Of a DNA stretch of 64,000 nt, positions 26,901 through 37,300 are shown one piece after another. The translations under genes were made by a program, and so were the position numbers. The first letter of the stretch is position 1, and every line of letters begins with the position of its first letter. Under the pieces are notes generated by a model, which was not told where the DNA came from, did no database searches, and saw only the letters and a list, made by a program, of their open reading frames with translations. Origin of the DNA: Morella rubra (lineage: Eukaryota > Streptophyta > Magnoliopsida > Fagales > Myricaceae); the NCBI GenBank assembly GCA_003952965.2, contig CM025850.1, positions 30,305,024 to 30,369,023 of the forward strand, written 5' to 3'.

Positions 26901-29900
26901 CCATTCTACTTTTGCTTTCTTGTGCCCATCTTTATCTCCATGGAGAATTTAATTGACCTGTTTTGGCACTCGCCCTTTACTTGGAAAAAGTCAGACACCA
27001 GTTCAGGTGAGAGATACTATTATTTTTTTTTGGACAAGGTGACATAAAAAACCCATATGGCAATGACCCAGTTGCAAGAGCGGGCTCTGCCAACCAAGTA
27101 GAGGATGCATGACTGAGTTAGCTGCTTTTTCTAGTCTTTTGCTTGGTGCAGCAGTTCCATTGTTTCTAAGACAACGCATACATTTTCTAATGCATTTATA
27201 TAAAAAAAGTTAAAGGAAAATATGATTTTGCAGATGTGAGTAAAGTTCCATGAACAGGGTTTCAAATACTGTTTAACCAAAGAGATGCTTTCATGCAATA
27301 AATGTTTATTTCCCCAAAATTTCGTTGACTGTCTGCGTATCCCTCTAGAAACAACAATTCAAGTACTCCTTGAATACCTTACACGAGTTCAAATTGAGAC
27401 TAAACAGTGGACACTTTTTTTTTTAATAGAAAAGTGAACGGTTCATTTGAAATAATTTAATACCCTCACTTATGGCGAAGAAATACTGTAGTTACAAAAC
27501 AGGCCAACAAAAAAAAAAAAGAAGAATCAACCAACAGACTCAAAAAAAATCCGAAGACAAAACATACACCAAACAGAACAACCAAAGACAACAACAACAC
27601 CAAACTAAAACAAACTAATTACATTTGTCACAAACTAGATATTCCAAGACGATCTATGTGTAAAATCTCTCATAACTCCTGTGGTAACCCCTCTAAGTTG
27701 GAGTAGCTACATTGACTACTATTTGCTTTGAACTTCGCTAATAAATCTGTAGTCTGATTTGCTTTCTAAAAATATGGTTGATAGAGTAAAGAATACCTAA
27801 TAGGAATTCCAAAAGAAGCTCCCATTCATCGCCCAATCTCCAAAACGTGCAATTATGATTACGACCCCAATTAACCACAATGTGCGAATCACACTCAATT
27901 TGGACACAGCAGTAACACAACTAAACTTGTGTATGGCAAAGTTAAACCTGGCTTCATAAGCACAATTAGCGAAATAACCACCCTCTAGTGCTAAGAGAAT
28001 TAGACTTCCAATTGAGGAGTTTAATTTGATTTTTAAGCCATTAATTTGAGGAAACAACTACCAGTTCAAATATAACCCTAAATTAGGGCTACCTGAAGCC
28101 TTAGCCGTATATTGTCTTGAGAAATCCCGCATCATTTGCAACCAAACTTAAGCAAAGATTCAAATGCATGTATGAGGACATCAAGTCTAGGTACTCTTCA
28201 CTCCATTAAACACCCTTTATAAAGTTTCAGTTCTCCAGATGCACACTTTAGACTAGTTCTCAGATGTAAAAAGGCCATATTTCCCATTCTATTCTTACTA
28301 GCACATTAGCTCCATTCTCTTTTGAAAAGTTTTCAGCATCTCTATTCTTCAGCTTGTATAAACCAGTCTCTTTGTGTTTTATCCCTATTTTGCTTAATAT
28401 TATCTATGAACTATCAATGATACAGCATTGTGTTATATTTGAGCTAGTGTGCGTTCATGCCAGTTTTGTTTGGGTTCTTGACACGGAATGGTGATGAATA
28501 TATTTTGTGTGCGCTTATGCGCTCGTGCGTGCGTGACGCTATTGTTAGTGATGAACATGTTTCTCTCAGTGTTGGATTGCAGCGTCTTTGTTGAAACACA
28601 GTATTGATCACAAGGAATCGATTGCACTTGCAAAACAGCTCTTGGATTATGAATGTGAGGAAGAAGAGGCTGAGAATATCTACTCCAAATTGCAGAAGAT
28701 TACAAAGCGTTTTGCACACCGTTTAGAGAATATAGAGAGTGTCAAGGAATCACATTGTCCAACAGCAGCAAAATTTACTTCATCTAACCAGCAAGGAGTG
28801 GTAGAAGGTGACATACGAAGGAACTTTCAGAGTCGTCTTTTTTCAGATCCGTTCAAACCTGGCATAGTGGAACAGGCACCTGACAGTAGAAGAGTGCAGA
28901 AGAATGATAGCTCCACTAGAGTCGAACAGATTCCTGATACTAGTGATAGAAGAATGGAAAAACTTACACGAAACCAAGAAATGGAAGTTATGATGGCTGA
29001 AGAGACGAAGTTGCTGGAAGAATACAGGTTAGAGTCGTCCCTTATTCGCAAAGAGCACAGTGACATTGCAGTGAGATTAGATAAGCTTAGGATGCTAGAT
29101 CATAACATCAAAGAAAAGAGGGATGAACACTATCATCAAATGGAAATGCACTGGAAAAAACTCGAGGCTTCACAGCCGGCTTCAAGTAGGGAAGAGGAAC
29201 AAATAAATGCTGATGTAATACTCTCTTTAAAAACATCACAATCTGGGGACCCAATAGCAATATCAGGCAACCTCCCGTTGAGCGACTTGGAGTTTGTGGG
29301 TGAAATGCAACCTTATCATATTGCTGAAACTGATGATAGTTCGCAAAATGCTATTCCTAGGGTTATGCCTTCTTATCAAAACCGGAATCATGGTGGAACT
29401 CTGTCAAGTTTTCCATTTGAAAATTCTCAAATTTTTCATATTGAGAAAAGATCTTGTAGTGTGCCCATGGAAATGGAAACTATTTCTTCTGAGCGTGATA
29501 CAGAGAATAGTGGAATGGGTGTGATCGCCTTAGAAAGAGCAAAAACTACTTGTGTTGGGAAGCACAATAAAGACAGTTTCTAGTGATAGTCAAAGAAATG
29601 GTGCTCCTTTGTTTGGTCCTTCAGAATTGGAGAGTCCTGTTCAAAACGTACAGACCACACAATCAGTAGGAAGATCTTCTGAAGGTCCCCAACACCTAAG
29701 TGATGCGGTTATGGGTGAGGAGCCCCTAAAAATGTTACCTCATGCTATGCAGCTAAATGGAGCATGTATTGCAAAAGAAGCCGTGACGTTAGACAGCACA
29801 GCTCTTTCTCAGGTCAGGCAGCATGATGTAGTAGTCACTGCTACTTGTGGAGAGTCACCTGCTTTGGATTTTCATGGGACTCACTCAAACCTTGATTCAA

Positions 29901-32900
29901 ACAGACATTTTCCCAGCCACCGGTTATTCATCAGCATCACACCAGGTATGTCTCTGTAAATTCATTTGCTTGTCCCAGCCAAAGTAATCCTTATTCATGT
30001 AGTTTCTCTTGGGCGCTTTGACTTACACTTTCAAAATATTTTCAGGCTATAGCCAACTTATAATCTGTATGATAAATTAATCATGAAAGAACACTAGTTG
30101 CAAATAATGGAAGAAAAACCTTAAATCTGCCTTTCCATTCTGAGAAGCTTTTGTGTTACTCGTGACGGTCTACTATACAAGAACAAAGGCAATCCCTGTG
30201 ATCAAGCTAAAAAATACTCAATGTCTCCGTATGGCAAGGATTATTGACTTAGTGATGTTAACTTCCAAAATAAATTTGGTCACTAGAGGAAGCCAATAGA
30301 ATCCTGCCACATTGTGAGATTACTCCTGCTGGGATGGACGTTTCTGCTATCAACACAAGGTACTTGCCCTGGAAAACAAAAATACAAGGTTTATTGTAGT
30401 TTGAAGAACTGATATCTGGAGAAATGCTCACTTGCCATCCATGTGCCTGGGTTCAACTGTCAAGTGTTTTGGTGTTGGTAGACTGGAGTTGGAATCAGTT
30501 GACCATGCCAGAGATTGATTTTTTCTTTTTGGTTCCATAGCAACGATCGGGGCACCAATATTACAATGTTGATGTCAAAGTCTAGGTGTTTGCAATTTAG
30601 GTTGAGACTAGGGAGATGCTGTTTTGACTTTTTTTAATAATCAGTTGGTCCCTTAAACATATTGCACTTAAGTCAAAACAAAGAGTTGATGCGGTAACCT
30701 GCATCATTCTTTCAACACATTTTTAATCCCAGCCGTACAACAGGCTGGGCATTACCATTCTGCCTTCCCATTCTAGTCTTGATCATTTAGTCCCCATCTG
30801 TTGTTTCGCAGCTGCAGATATCTACAAGTGCATCCTCACTGAACACAGTTCAGCCAGCATACCGGTATCAATTTGTATACAACAGCATCAGAGCTGTGGA
30901 ACAGATGCCTACTGTCAAGAAGCTTTAACTCCGAGGCAGCAATATTTAGATGACCTAGTGGAACTACCTAACCTTGTGCATCCTGTCGTACTGCCACTGC
31001 AGTCATCCATAGATATGCATGTGACTAGAAGTGAAGATGTTGCAGATACCAATTGCACTACTGTTCCAGGACCCACAAATTATCATCCACAAGCTGTTGC
31101 CGCACTACCTGAGATGCCCCAGCTTATTCGCTTAGATCCACTTCAAATTGAAATGGAAAGAATACAAAAGTATAAGGAGCAAGCCTTACAGATGCATCAG
31201 GATATGGTGCGTCCAACACGCCTTTGAGAGAATAATCTTTTGATTTCTTGATTCCTTTCGATGATTTTTAGCCTTGAATATTCCTTGTTTAATTGAATGT
31301 TGTTGTTCATTTTGAATAGCTTTTGCAGCTGAGATCCAAATGTGATAAAGAAATTGAAGAGATATGTAAAAAGTATGAGTTGTTACTTCAGGATGCTGAG
31401 ACAGCATTAATGCAAAAGCAGAGGGATCTTGAGGAATTGCATGACAAAGTTCATCGAAATAAGTTATTGGCAGATGTTGTGACACTTACGACTCATGGGG
31501 AAACTGTCTCACCCTGCATAGAACAAGGTATAGAAGTAACTAAACACAGAGTTCAAAACAATATTTATCTCTCTTTTCTAATGTATGATTGTACTTTTTT
31601 CTAGTACTACTGTTCGTCCCATCTATTTCTTCTGAAAAGTCAAGGTAACCATAGTACTGCGAAGGGACGAGGCGCGTGGGTGAGGAGGGGCCCCCCAGGC
31701 TGCTTCAGTCCTCCATCAAGCTCTGAAAAAAAGCTACAATGTGGTTTTGGTACTTTTCTATGTGTCGCCCCCCCCCACCCCCAAAAAAAAAAAATCCATT
31801 CCACCCCTTTAAGGAAAAGAATTTTGGCCCCCCTAAAATTTGTTTCAGGCTTCATCTGAACTGGGTCATTATACATTTTGCAGCTCTTTGCAGAATTGAT
31901 ATTACTGGGTTAGCTTCTAGCATTAGATTTTATATATTGTCTTCCAACTCAATGAACATATAGATGAGCTTAGAATAAAAAAGACCAATGGATGGAGCCA
32001 AGGGGCAAAATCTCTGTCATGTATGTTTTTTGGGGGATTAAAATTGTCACTACTAACGTGGCAGAACCCAACACTAGGAAAATTCACTGACCGAGTGTCT
32101 GAAGTTTCTCCAAGAATTTGGAGCTCGATGAATTTGGGAGAACCTAAAAAATTTGGAAGTTAACTTTTTTTGGTTAAAAAATGTCAGTCAAGCAGATCCA
32201 TACTTGGACTGAGGAAAACTTTTGTCATGTAAAGCCAAGGCTATCATTTTTTGACAAGCAGTCCATACTGTAGTCTCCCTTGTTAGTGACCGCTCATATT
32301 GTGGTATCATGCTAATAGTCTTGATAAATTCTCGTCTGTCACTAAGTGCACTTACATATTATGGATGGATTTTATTCTGTTAATTCTGTTTTTCTTCATC
32401 TTATATGTTTTTTATTTGTTTTGCTTGAAGTTTAAATTCAAGATCTTACATCAAATCACGATTTATGCTTCTGTTAATTGAAGGCATGGGTGAAATTTTG
32501 CTATCAAGTTGTTCACATGGGGACCAGATGTACTGGCACAGCTTTCTAGTAATTGGAAGCTTGAATAAATATGCACCAATACAAAGCTTAGGCAGTTCCA
32601 AACATCTGCACGCGCATGGATGTACATGCATAATGGGCTTGCATCTCTCTCTGCATGTGCTCTAGAATATGGAAAACTCTATTGCTCTCAGTGCGATATA
32701 GCTTTGACATTTTTCTATCTTGCAGCAGCATTGTCGAGTTTCACAGCTCGGAGGTTTCAGCTACAAAGTCAGCAACCTGCTCAAATGACTGCCTCAGCAC
32801 TTGAACTATGTCGGTCAAGCCCTCCAATGAATATCCCGCCAGTAGCCCTACCAGCAGTGGTCAACAGTTCATCAGCAGTTTTCTCTACCACTCTTGCTAC

Positions 32901-33150
32901 ACACTGTCCTTGCCCCATGTTCCCGTTCACATATAACCTTCAAAATGGCCATGAGCTACGTGCCCCTGCCCCCACACCTTCGAGCCCTGAATTCCTCGTC
33001 CATGTTGCAAACAGCAAACTTTCAACCACGTCCAGTGGGACGCTGAGTCCGCATTCACCCAGTAATCTATTGTTCTCTACCATCACTAATTCACTAGCAA
33101 CATCGGTTGTGCCGGCTCCACAACACCGAATGTATAGCAGGAACCAATGA
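10054..33150 (+). CDS. MOM1-like: MOM1-like chromatin protein (PHD, chromo-like, degenerate SNF2, CMM2-like coiled coil), reading frame disrupted
   Basis: MOM1 in Arabidopsis maintains transcriptional gene silencing largely without changing DNA methylation. Splice-consistent coding exons: 10054-10159, 11016-11133, 14847-14922 (exact copy at 13113-13188), 15327-15471, 16658-16845, 16981-17111, 17200-17487, 19497-19646, 20559-20813, 21040-21180, 21252-21560, 21727-21900, 22787-23678, 23948-24099, 25177-25281, 28570-29945, 30812-31206, 31320-31527, 32726-33150. They total about 1,877 codons, near the roughly 2,000 residues of Arabidopsis MOM1. Order: PHD, chromo-like repeats, SNF2-like region lacking Walker A, long variable region, C-terminal coiled coil. 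Splice phases fit throughout except for three breaks: a shift inside exon 15327-15471 (about 15375-15400), an in-frame TGA at 19539-19541, and a shift near 29532-29583. The gene may be a recent pseudogene, or these may be sequence errors; the otherwise well-kept splice sites and long frames allow either. The start at 10054 is the first ATG after a good acceptor. Confidence 0.8.
12067..13589 (+). repeat. Tandem duplication, copy A (one exon plus intron flanks)
   Basis: 1,523 bp repeated at a constant offset of 1,734 bp as 13801-15323; I saw no difference on inspection. The unit contains MOM1-like exon 13113-13188 and most of both flanking introns. Copy A lacks the next exon: at 13589 it runs into a noisy partial copy of 12664-12845 instead. 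If both exon copies were spliced in, the frame would be lost. Confidence 0.9.
13590..13800. repeat. Indel-rich partial third copy between the tandem repeats
   Basis: This spacer aligns along its length to 12664-12845 but carries many extra 1-4 base insertions, for example ACTCTTCTTGACGAC against ACTTTCACGAC, and TTACTGCTTCAGCAATGCC against TTACTTTCACAATGCC. Almost all differences are insertions here, while the other two copies agree exactly. That pattern is more like raw long-read sequence than normal divergence. Confidence 0.75.
13801..15323 (+). repeat. Tandem duplication, copy B
   Basis: Match to 12067-13589 with no difference seen. Its exon, 14847-14922, is the one followed directly by the next coding exon (15327), so this is the copy in the intact gene order. 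Confidence 0.9.
15327..16845 (+). other. PHD finger of the MOM1-like protein (two exons)
   Basis: The finger starts at CAIC, continues through MSGGNLL and, across the 15472-16657 intron, CCDRKGCGRRYDLCC, and ends at WHCIWC. Spacing matches a C4HC3 PHD, a zinc finger that often reads histone H3 tails. The usual zinc-binding His in the RRYHLxC position is Asp here (RRYDLCC), so the second zinc site may be weakened. The upstream half of exon 15327-15471 is in a different frame from the finger. Confidence 0.75.
16981..17487 (+). other. Chromodomain-like segments
   Basis: Exon 16981-17111 encodes KQYMVKYRGLAHVHNCWIPE and exon 17200-17487 encodes HYEWLVKWTGLGYEHTTWE. Both have the chromodomain core (YxVKWxGxxxxxxTWE). 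With the PHD before and the SNF2-like region after, this is the CHD3/PICKLE order from which MOM1 proteins are thought to derive. Confidence 0.75.
17520..19480. other. Long intron of the MOM1-like gene
   Basis: Intron between exons ending 17487 and starting 19497. No transposon ends or coding segments recognised; AT-rich with short direct repeats of TTATCTATTTCTCAGATCA near 17545 and 17580. Confidence 0.5.
19497..23678 (+). other. Degenerate SNF2-type ATPase region
   Basis: Exons 19497-19646 to 22787-23678 follow the SNF2 fold. Where remodellers have DEMGLGKT, this reads DDRGDQ-ERV, so the Walker A P-loop is gone. Motif Ia survives as FLVISTSTALSVWEAVF. Walker B is IIIIDECQRP instead of DEAHR. 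The helicase C half is recognisable from CCDHPYLL, QRVLILFQ, DDFVYQRFG and SAVDAVILFGSDWDPQND. It should bind neither ATP nor DNA in the usual way, as for MOM1. The TGA at 19539-19541 sits at the start of this region. Confidence 0.8.
20891..20934. repeat. (AT)n microsatellite followed by poly-T
   Basis: A run of alternating A and T followed by about 15 T in an intron of the MOM1-like gene. Confidence 0.9.
26244..27081. repeat. Large near-perfect palindrome in an intron of the MOM1-like gene
   Basis: The left arm (26244 to about 26620) and right arm (about 26697 to 27081) are reverse complements with very few mismatches. They begin with GCTCTTGCAACTGGGTCATT and end with its complement. The centre is a MITE-like unit with ends AAAGTTACTTTGAGCCCTCT and its complement. 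A related single end (TTTGAGCCCTCTAACTACCAA) lies just outside at about 26188. The unit is in the intron between exons 25177-25281 and 28570-29945, so its transcript would fold into a hairpin with arms of about 370 bp. Confidence 0.85.
27415..28090 (-). mobile_element. LINE 3' fragment with RNase H-like remnant
   Basis: Read on the minus strand, an RNase H-like region of the plant LINE type is visible. IECDSHIVVNWGR matches the IESDSKxVVDW motif, WRLGDEWELLLE and YSINHIFRKQI match the C-terminal part, and GGYFANCAYEARF lies upstream. It is followed by an A-rich tail (T run at 27415-27424 on the plus strand). The pieces are in different frames and the 5' part is missing, so it is an old 5'-truncated insertion in the MOM1-like intron. 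Confidence 0.6.
30812..31527 (+). other. CMM2-like coiled coil near the C terminus
   Basis: Exons 30812-31206 and 31320-31527 encode a continuous charged helix, from LDPLQIEMERIQKYKEQA through KCDKEIEEICKKYELLL to LMQKQRDLEELHDKVHRN. Position and sequence style match the conserved CMM2 motif of MOM1, which forms coiled-coil dimers and is enough for much of MOM1's silencing activity in Arabidopsis. The frame is intact here. Confidence 0.7.
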
Positions 33151-34355
33151 GCTAGAAATTGCTGCAAACTTGCCGGTGGCCCATTTTCTAGCAACAGCGG
33201 ATTTGACGTCAAAGAAATTACTGAAGGACGCAGACGATGTTTTGAACACTTGAAGTATAACCTTTCTGTTTTTAAAAAAAAAGGTTATAAAAAAAAAGTA
33301 TAACCTTTTTGGAAACACTGGATTATTATTCTCTTATTTTAATCAATAGAAATTTCTTGAGTGTGACCTTATTTTGCCATAGTTTGGTAATCCAATCCTA
33401 CACGCTCATTTGTTTTTAATCGATTCAGTGATCTAATTATACAGGTGGAGATCGAAAAATCCTGGCATTTTCTTCACATTCATACATAGGTAAAGCGCAA
33501 AAATCCGTATCAAACATCACACTCTTTGGCATGCTTTGGGGAAACACAATTATCTGCAAATGTTCAATTAATTTTGTCTTGGCTAACATGAACTGACGGT
33601 GACCTTGGAAATGTATAGTGTTCATTGGGTAACAGCCCCCATAAGGTCCAACACTACCTCGTGACGAGGCTCGCATTCTGTTCATCGGGGCGAAAGATAC
33701 GTGAGTAAAAAGAACCAACCTGGTAACGGGGATGCGAGACCGCTCCCGCTATAGAATGTCACAGGAAGCATCTGCGAGCATGTTTTTCGTTCTGCTTTCC
33801 CGGTCAACGAACGAAATGATAAATAAAGTTTTCCACAATCACTTTCTCTGATATAATGCTATGACATGCAACAGCGGGGACTAAATTGTAACTCTGCAAG
33901 AACTAACAAAATCATCTGCCTCATACATCAGAGAAGAGCTTATCCAAGTCCAAAAAGACAGGCAATGCAGAAAGGGTTACAGCACTCCACGATGCTTTTA
34001 TTTCTTTTTGTATTGACAAAGAATACCAAAACCACAGGGAGAACAGCACAAGAAATAAAAAAGAGCTGTCTACTCTGCAACGTAACAGCTATACTGGTTT
34101 ATATATGGGCCATGCCATATTCATCTGTCCATGAACGCTCTTCAACCTCTCCAAGGCAGAGTATATAGGTAACATAAAGACTATTTTTGCAATTTTGTAA
34201 CCGAGATGAAATTCTCAAAAGCATCAAGTTGACGTGGTCTTATTCCCCTCAAAAAAGATCTAGAGCAGAGTTCTGAATATGGCTCCATTAGAAACGTCAC
34301 AACAAGTAATTGGTCGTCAACTCAATGCAAAACTAGTTCCATTTTGGAACGCTCC
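33151..34355. other. Convergent intergenic spacer
   Basis: Between the stop codons of two convergent genes, the MOM1-like gene (+) and IDH (-). It should hold both 3' UTRs and poly(A) sites. A small inverted repeat (AAGTATAACCTTT, about 33254-33312) is present. No other gene is supported. Confidence 0.5.
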
Positions 34356-37300
34356 TCAAAGATGATCACAAATTGCCTTTGTAAAATCAGTCGTAGATGA
34401 ATTGCCACCCAGGTCAGCGGTTCGGTACTTGCCCTCTGAAATCGTGTTGATAATAGCATTCTGGATCCGATCAGCTTTGTCATGGAGGTTCAAATGGCGA
34501 AGCATCGTGACACCACTCAGCAGCAAAGCAGTTGGATTTGCCATGTTCTGTATAAATTCAACCACCACAAATATGACTAAGTTGTATACCTTTTGTTTCA
34601 TAGGAAGAATACTTAAAAGAAACAGAGAGAAAGAAGAAGAAGAAGCACAAGGAACATTTTAGAGGGAGGAGGAGGAAGAAGAAGAGAAGGGAACCAAAAG
34701 TAAGCAATTAAGCATAACAGCAAGTTGCAGTAACAGTAATAGTATATAGTCCTCCAAGAAAAACACTTTCTTTACCCCTTTAGTTATTGACTGTTGACAA
34801 TGCACCTGTGTACATTTTGATAAGAACAGGAACCCTGGTAAAAAGCTCGATTACAGAGCTTGTCTAAAAAACAACCTAATAATGCAACACCTAAAGCAGA
34901 CTAGTATCACACTTCCCCGATGGTCTTAAAATGACAACTATCTCATGACAATAGCTTCCCAGTGATTTCCCTTATGGATAACTCCCTACAACAAACTGTC
35001 CAAGACAACCAAGAAAATACCCATCAGAGTTTATTTCAGAATGATCATCAAATCTGAATATGCCACCCCCACTTTTTGATTTCTTTAGAAGCCTTTTCAT
35101 GTTATATTTTCTCAAACAAAATCTTTTTATTTTTTTGATAAGTAAGTACAATTTTATTAGAAAGAAACAGAGAAAGTGGTGAAATCAGTACAAAGCCTGT
35201 ACCAAAATCACTCAGAGCATACAAATGAAAAAACTAAGGAAATCAAAATAGTCAAGAAAACGACCCCCCAACAAAGCATTAGCCCAACAGAAAAGAGAAT
35301 GGAACACTTCTCCCTACAAACTCCCTAGAGACCTAGTCAAATCCTCAAAACACTGACAATTCTGCTTCCTCCAAAGACACCACCAAATACACGCAGATAT
35401 CATCCTCTAAATTGCCTTGGCTGAAGGATCCACAAACTTTTGTCCCCAACAAAAAAGGACATCCACCACCCTTTCAAGGCATTATCCAATGAACATTAAA
35501 CAAACCAAGGACATGCATCCAGAGGCCTCTAGCACCGGACAATGCAATAACAAATGATTAACAGATTCTCCATCACCCTTACACATGTAACACCACTCTA
35601 TGACATAAAGTCTCCTTCTTCTGAGATTATCAGTAGTCATAATCCTACCATGAGAAGCCTCCCAAACAAAGAAAGACACGCGCATAAGGACCTTGTGACA
35701 AGATCCCCAGTGAAGACCACGGCCTGGACTACCACGAGTGGGAAGATGAGGGGCAAGAGGCGGCGCCAGTGACCTACCAGTGCACTCCTAACACGCCCCG
35801 AGCGCGCACGGCCGAAACAGAAACATTGCCGACCGATCAGGGACAGGCCGACTGACCAGGGCAGCCGAAGCCGGTTGATCGATCAGGGCTGGCCAGGAAG
35901 TTTGACTGACCAAGGAAGCCAAAGCATGCCGACCGACCAAGACATCCCAGGCGTGCTGACCGACCAGGAGCCCAGCGATACTTATGCCGGCATGCCAACC
36001 AGCCAGTCGCAGACAGATTAGGACCAGCTCAAGACCAACTCGGAGCGTAGCGGCAGCATGACCACGTTTTTTATGGAAATATCTTCTGCGATTGGTTTCC
36101 TTCCTTGAAGCGATACGATGAATCATATCTTCTAGATTCGGACGTTCTCCGAAAGTCTAGAATATTATCTTTCCTTTTTTAGTTCGGTTTATTAGGCATG
36201 TTATATCAAATCTACTTGATCGACGAGATTAATTCCTAAAGATCGGTGATTTGATTTAGATTTGATTTGATTCCATTAGGGTTTGTAAGCACCTAAGGAT
36301 GTCTATATAAACACCCTTAGGTGCATTAGTGAGGGGATATCAAGAATAGTCGAGTCTTGGAGAGCCTGAGTGCTTTCGGGAGTGTTTTGGCCGAGCATAG
36401 GCACGTATATGCTAAGTCGGTGTCAGGGCTAATAACCTTGTCGCTTAGGATTCATTCTAGGCTAATAACCTAGTTTGGGTACCCGTTCTTGGGCTAATTA
36501 ACCCTTAACCACGTTTTTCGTAATAATATCTCGAGTGTTCTCCATTTGTGTTGTTAGATCCTATATTTCAGCTCGTGTGTTGCTAAGAACGGTTTAGGAG
36601 GATCGATTGGCGTGATCGCGTTCGAATCACTTGGCAGGAGTTGGCGTTGTTGTGGCGGCCTAGACCGGGGTCCCTAACACCTTGACCTTCCACACCCCAC
36701 GCCGTGGGAAAGGCTCAGAAGTAGCACCATTGGAAAGGAACCCATAGAATGATTTAACTGAAAAAACACCACCCTTAGAACCCATCCAAAACATCACATC
36801 AGCTTACCTCTACGCACCCTCTGCTCATATAGAATAGAGTAAAAGGCAGCAAACTCCTCCATTTCCCAATCATTAGCAGCTCTGGAGAACTGAATATTCC
36901 ATACTAAAGAACTAGGACCGAGTTCCATACAATCCACCACCATTGCATTCTTACAACAGGACAAAGAGAAGACTAAGGGGAAGGAGCTACCCAAAACTCT
37001 CCCACCACACCAATTGTCATGCCAAAAACTGAGATGCTGACCATCTCCCAACACAAACCTAATATGCTCAGAAAAAGAATCCCAGCCTTTACTAATGTGT
37101 TTCCAAAGGCTTACCCAAAGGATTCTATCCTTTGGGGAAAGAATCCTTCTTTGGAATGGCACTGTCAAGCGATAAATATTCATGCTAGTTCTCTAACCAT
37201 GGCCTACAACCAAAATAAACATTAACAGGTATGGAGAAAGGGGAAGATCTAGCAGAATAGTAAAAACAAGCAGGCATATAAATGGATATGTGCGGCTCAT

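Noticed and set aside
35788-36126. 112-residue minus-strand open frame with repeated Ala/Val/Arg/Pro blocks
   Set aside because: It lies wholly inside the solo LTR and reflects GACCGACCAGG-type repeats, not a protein.
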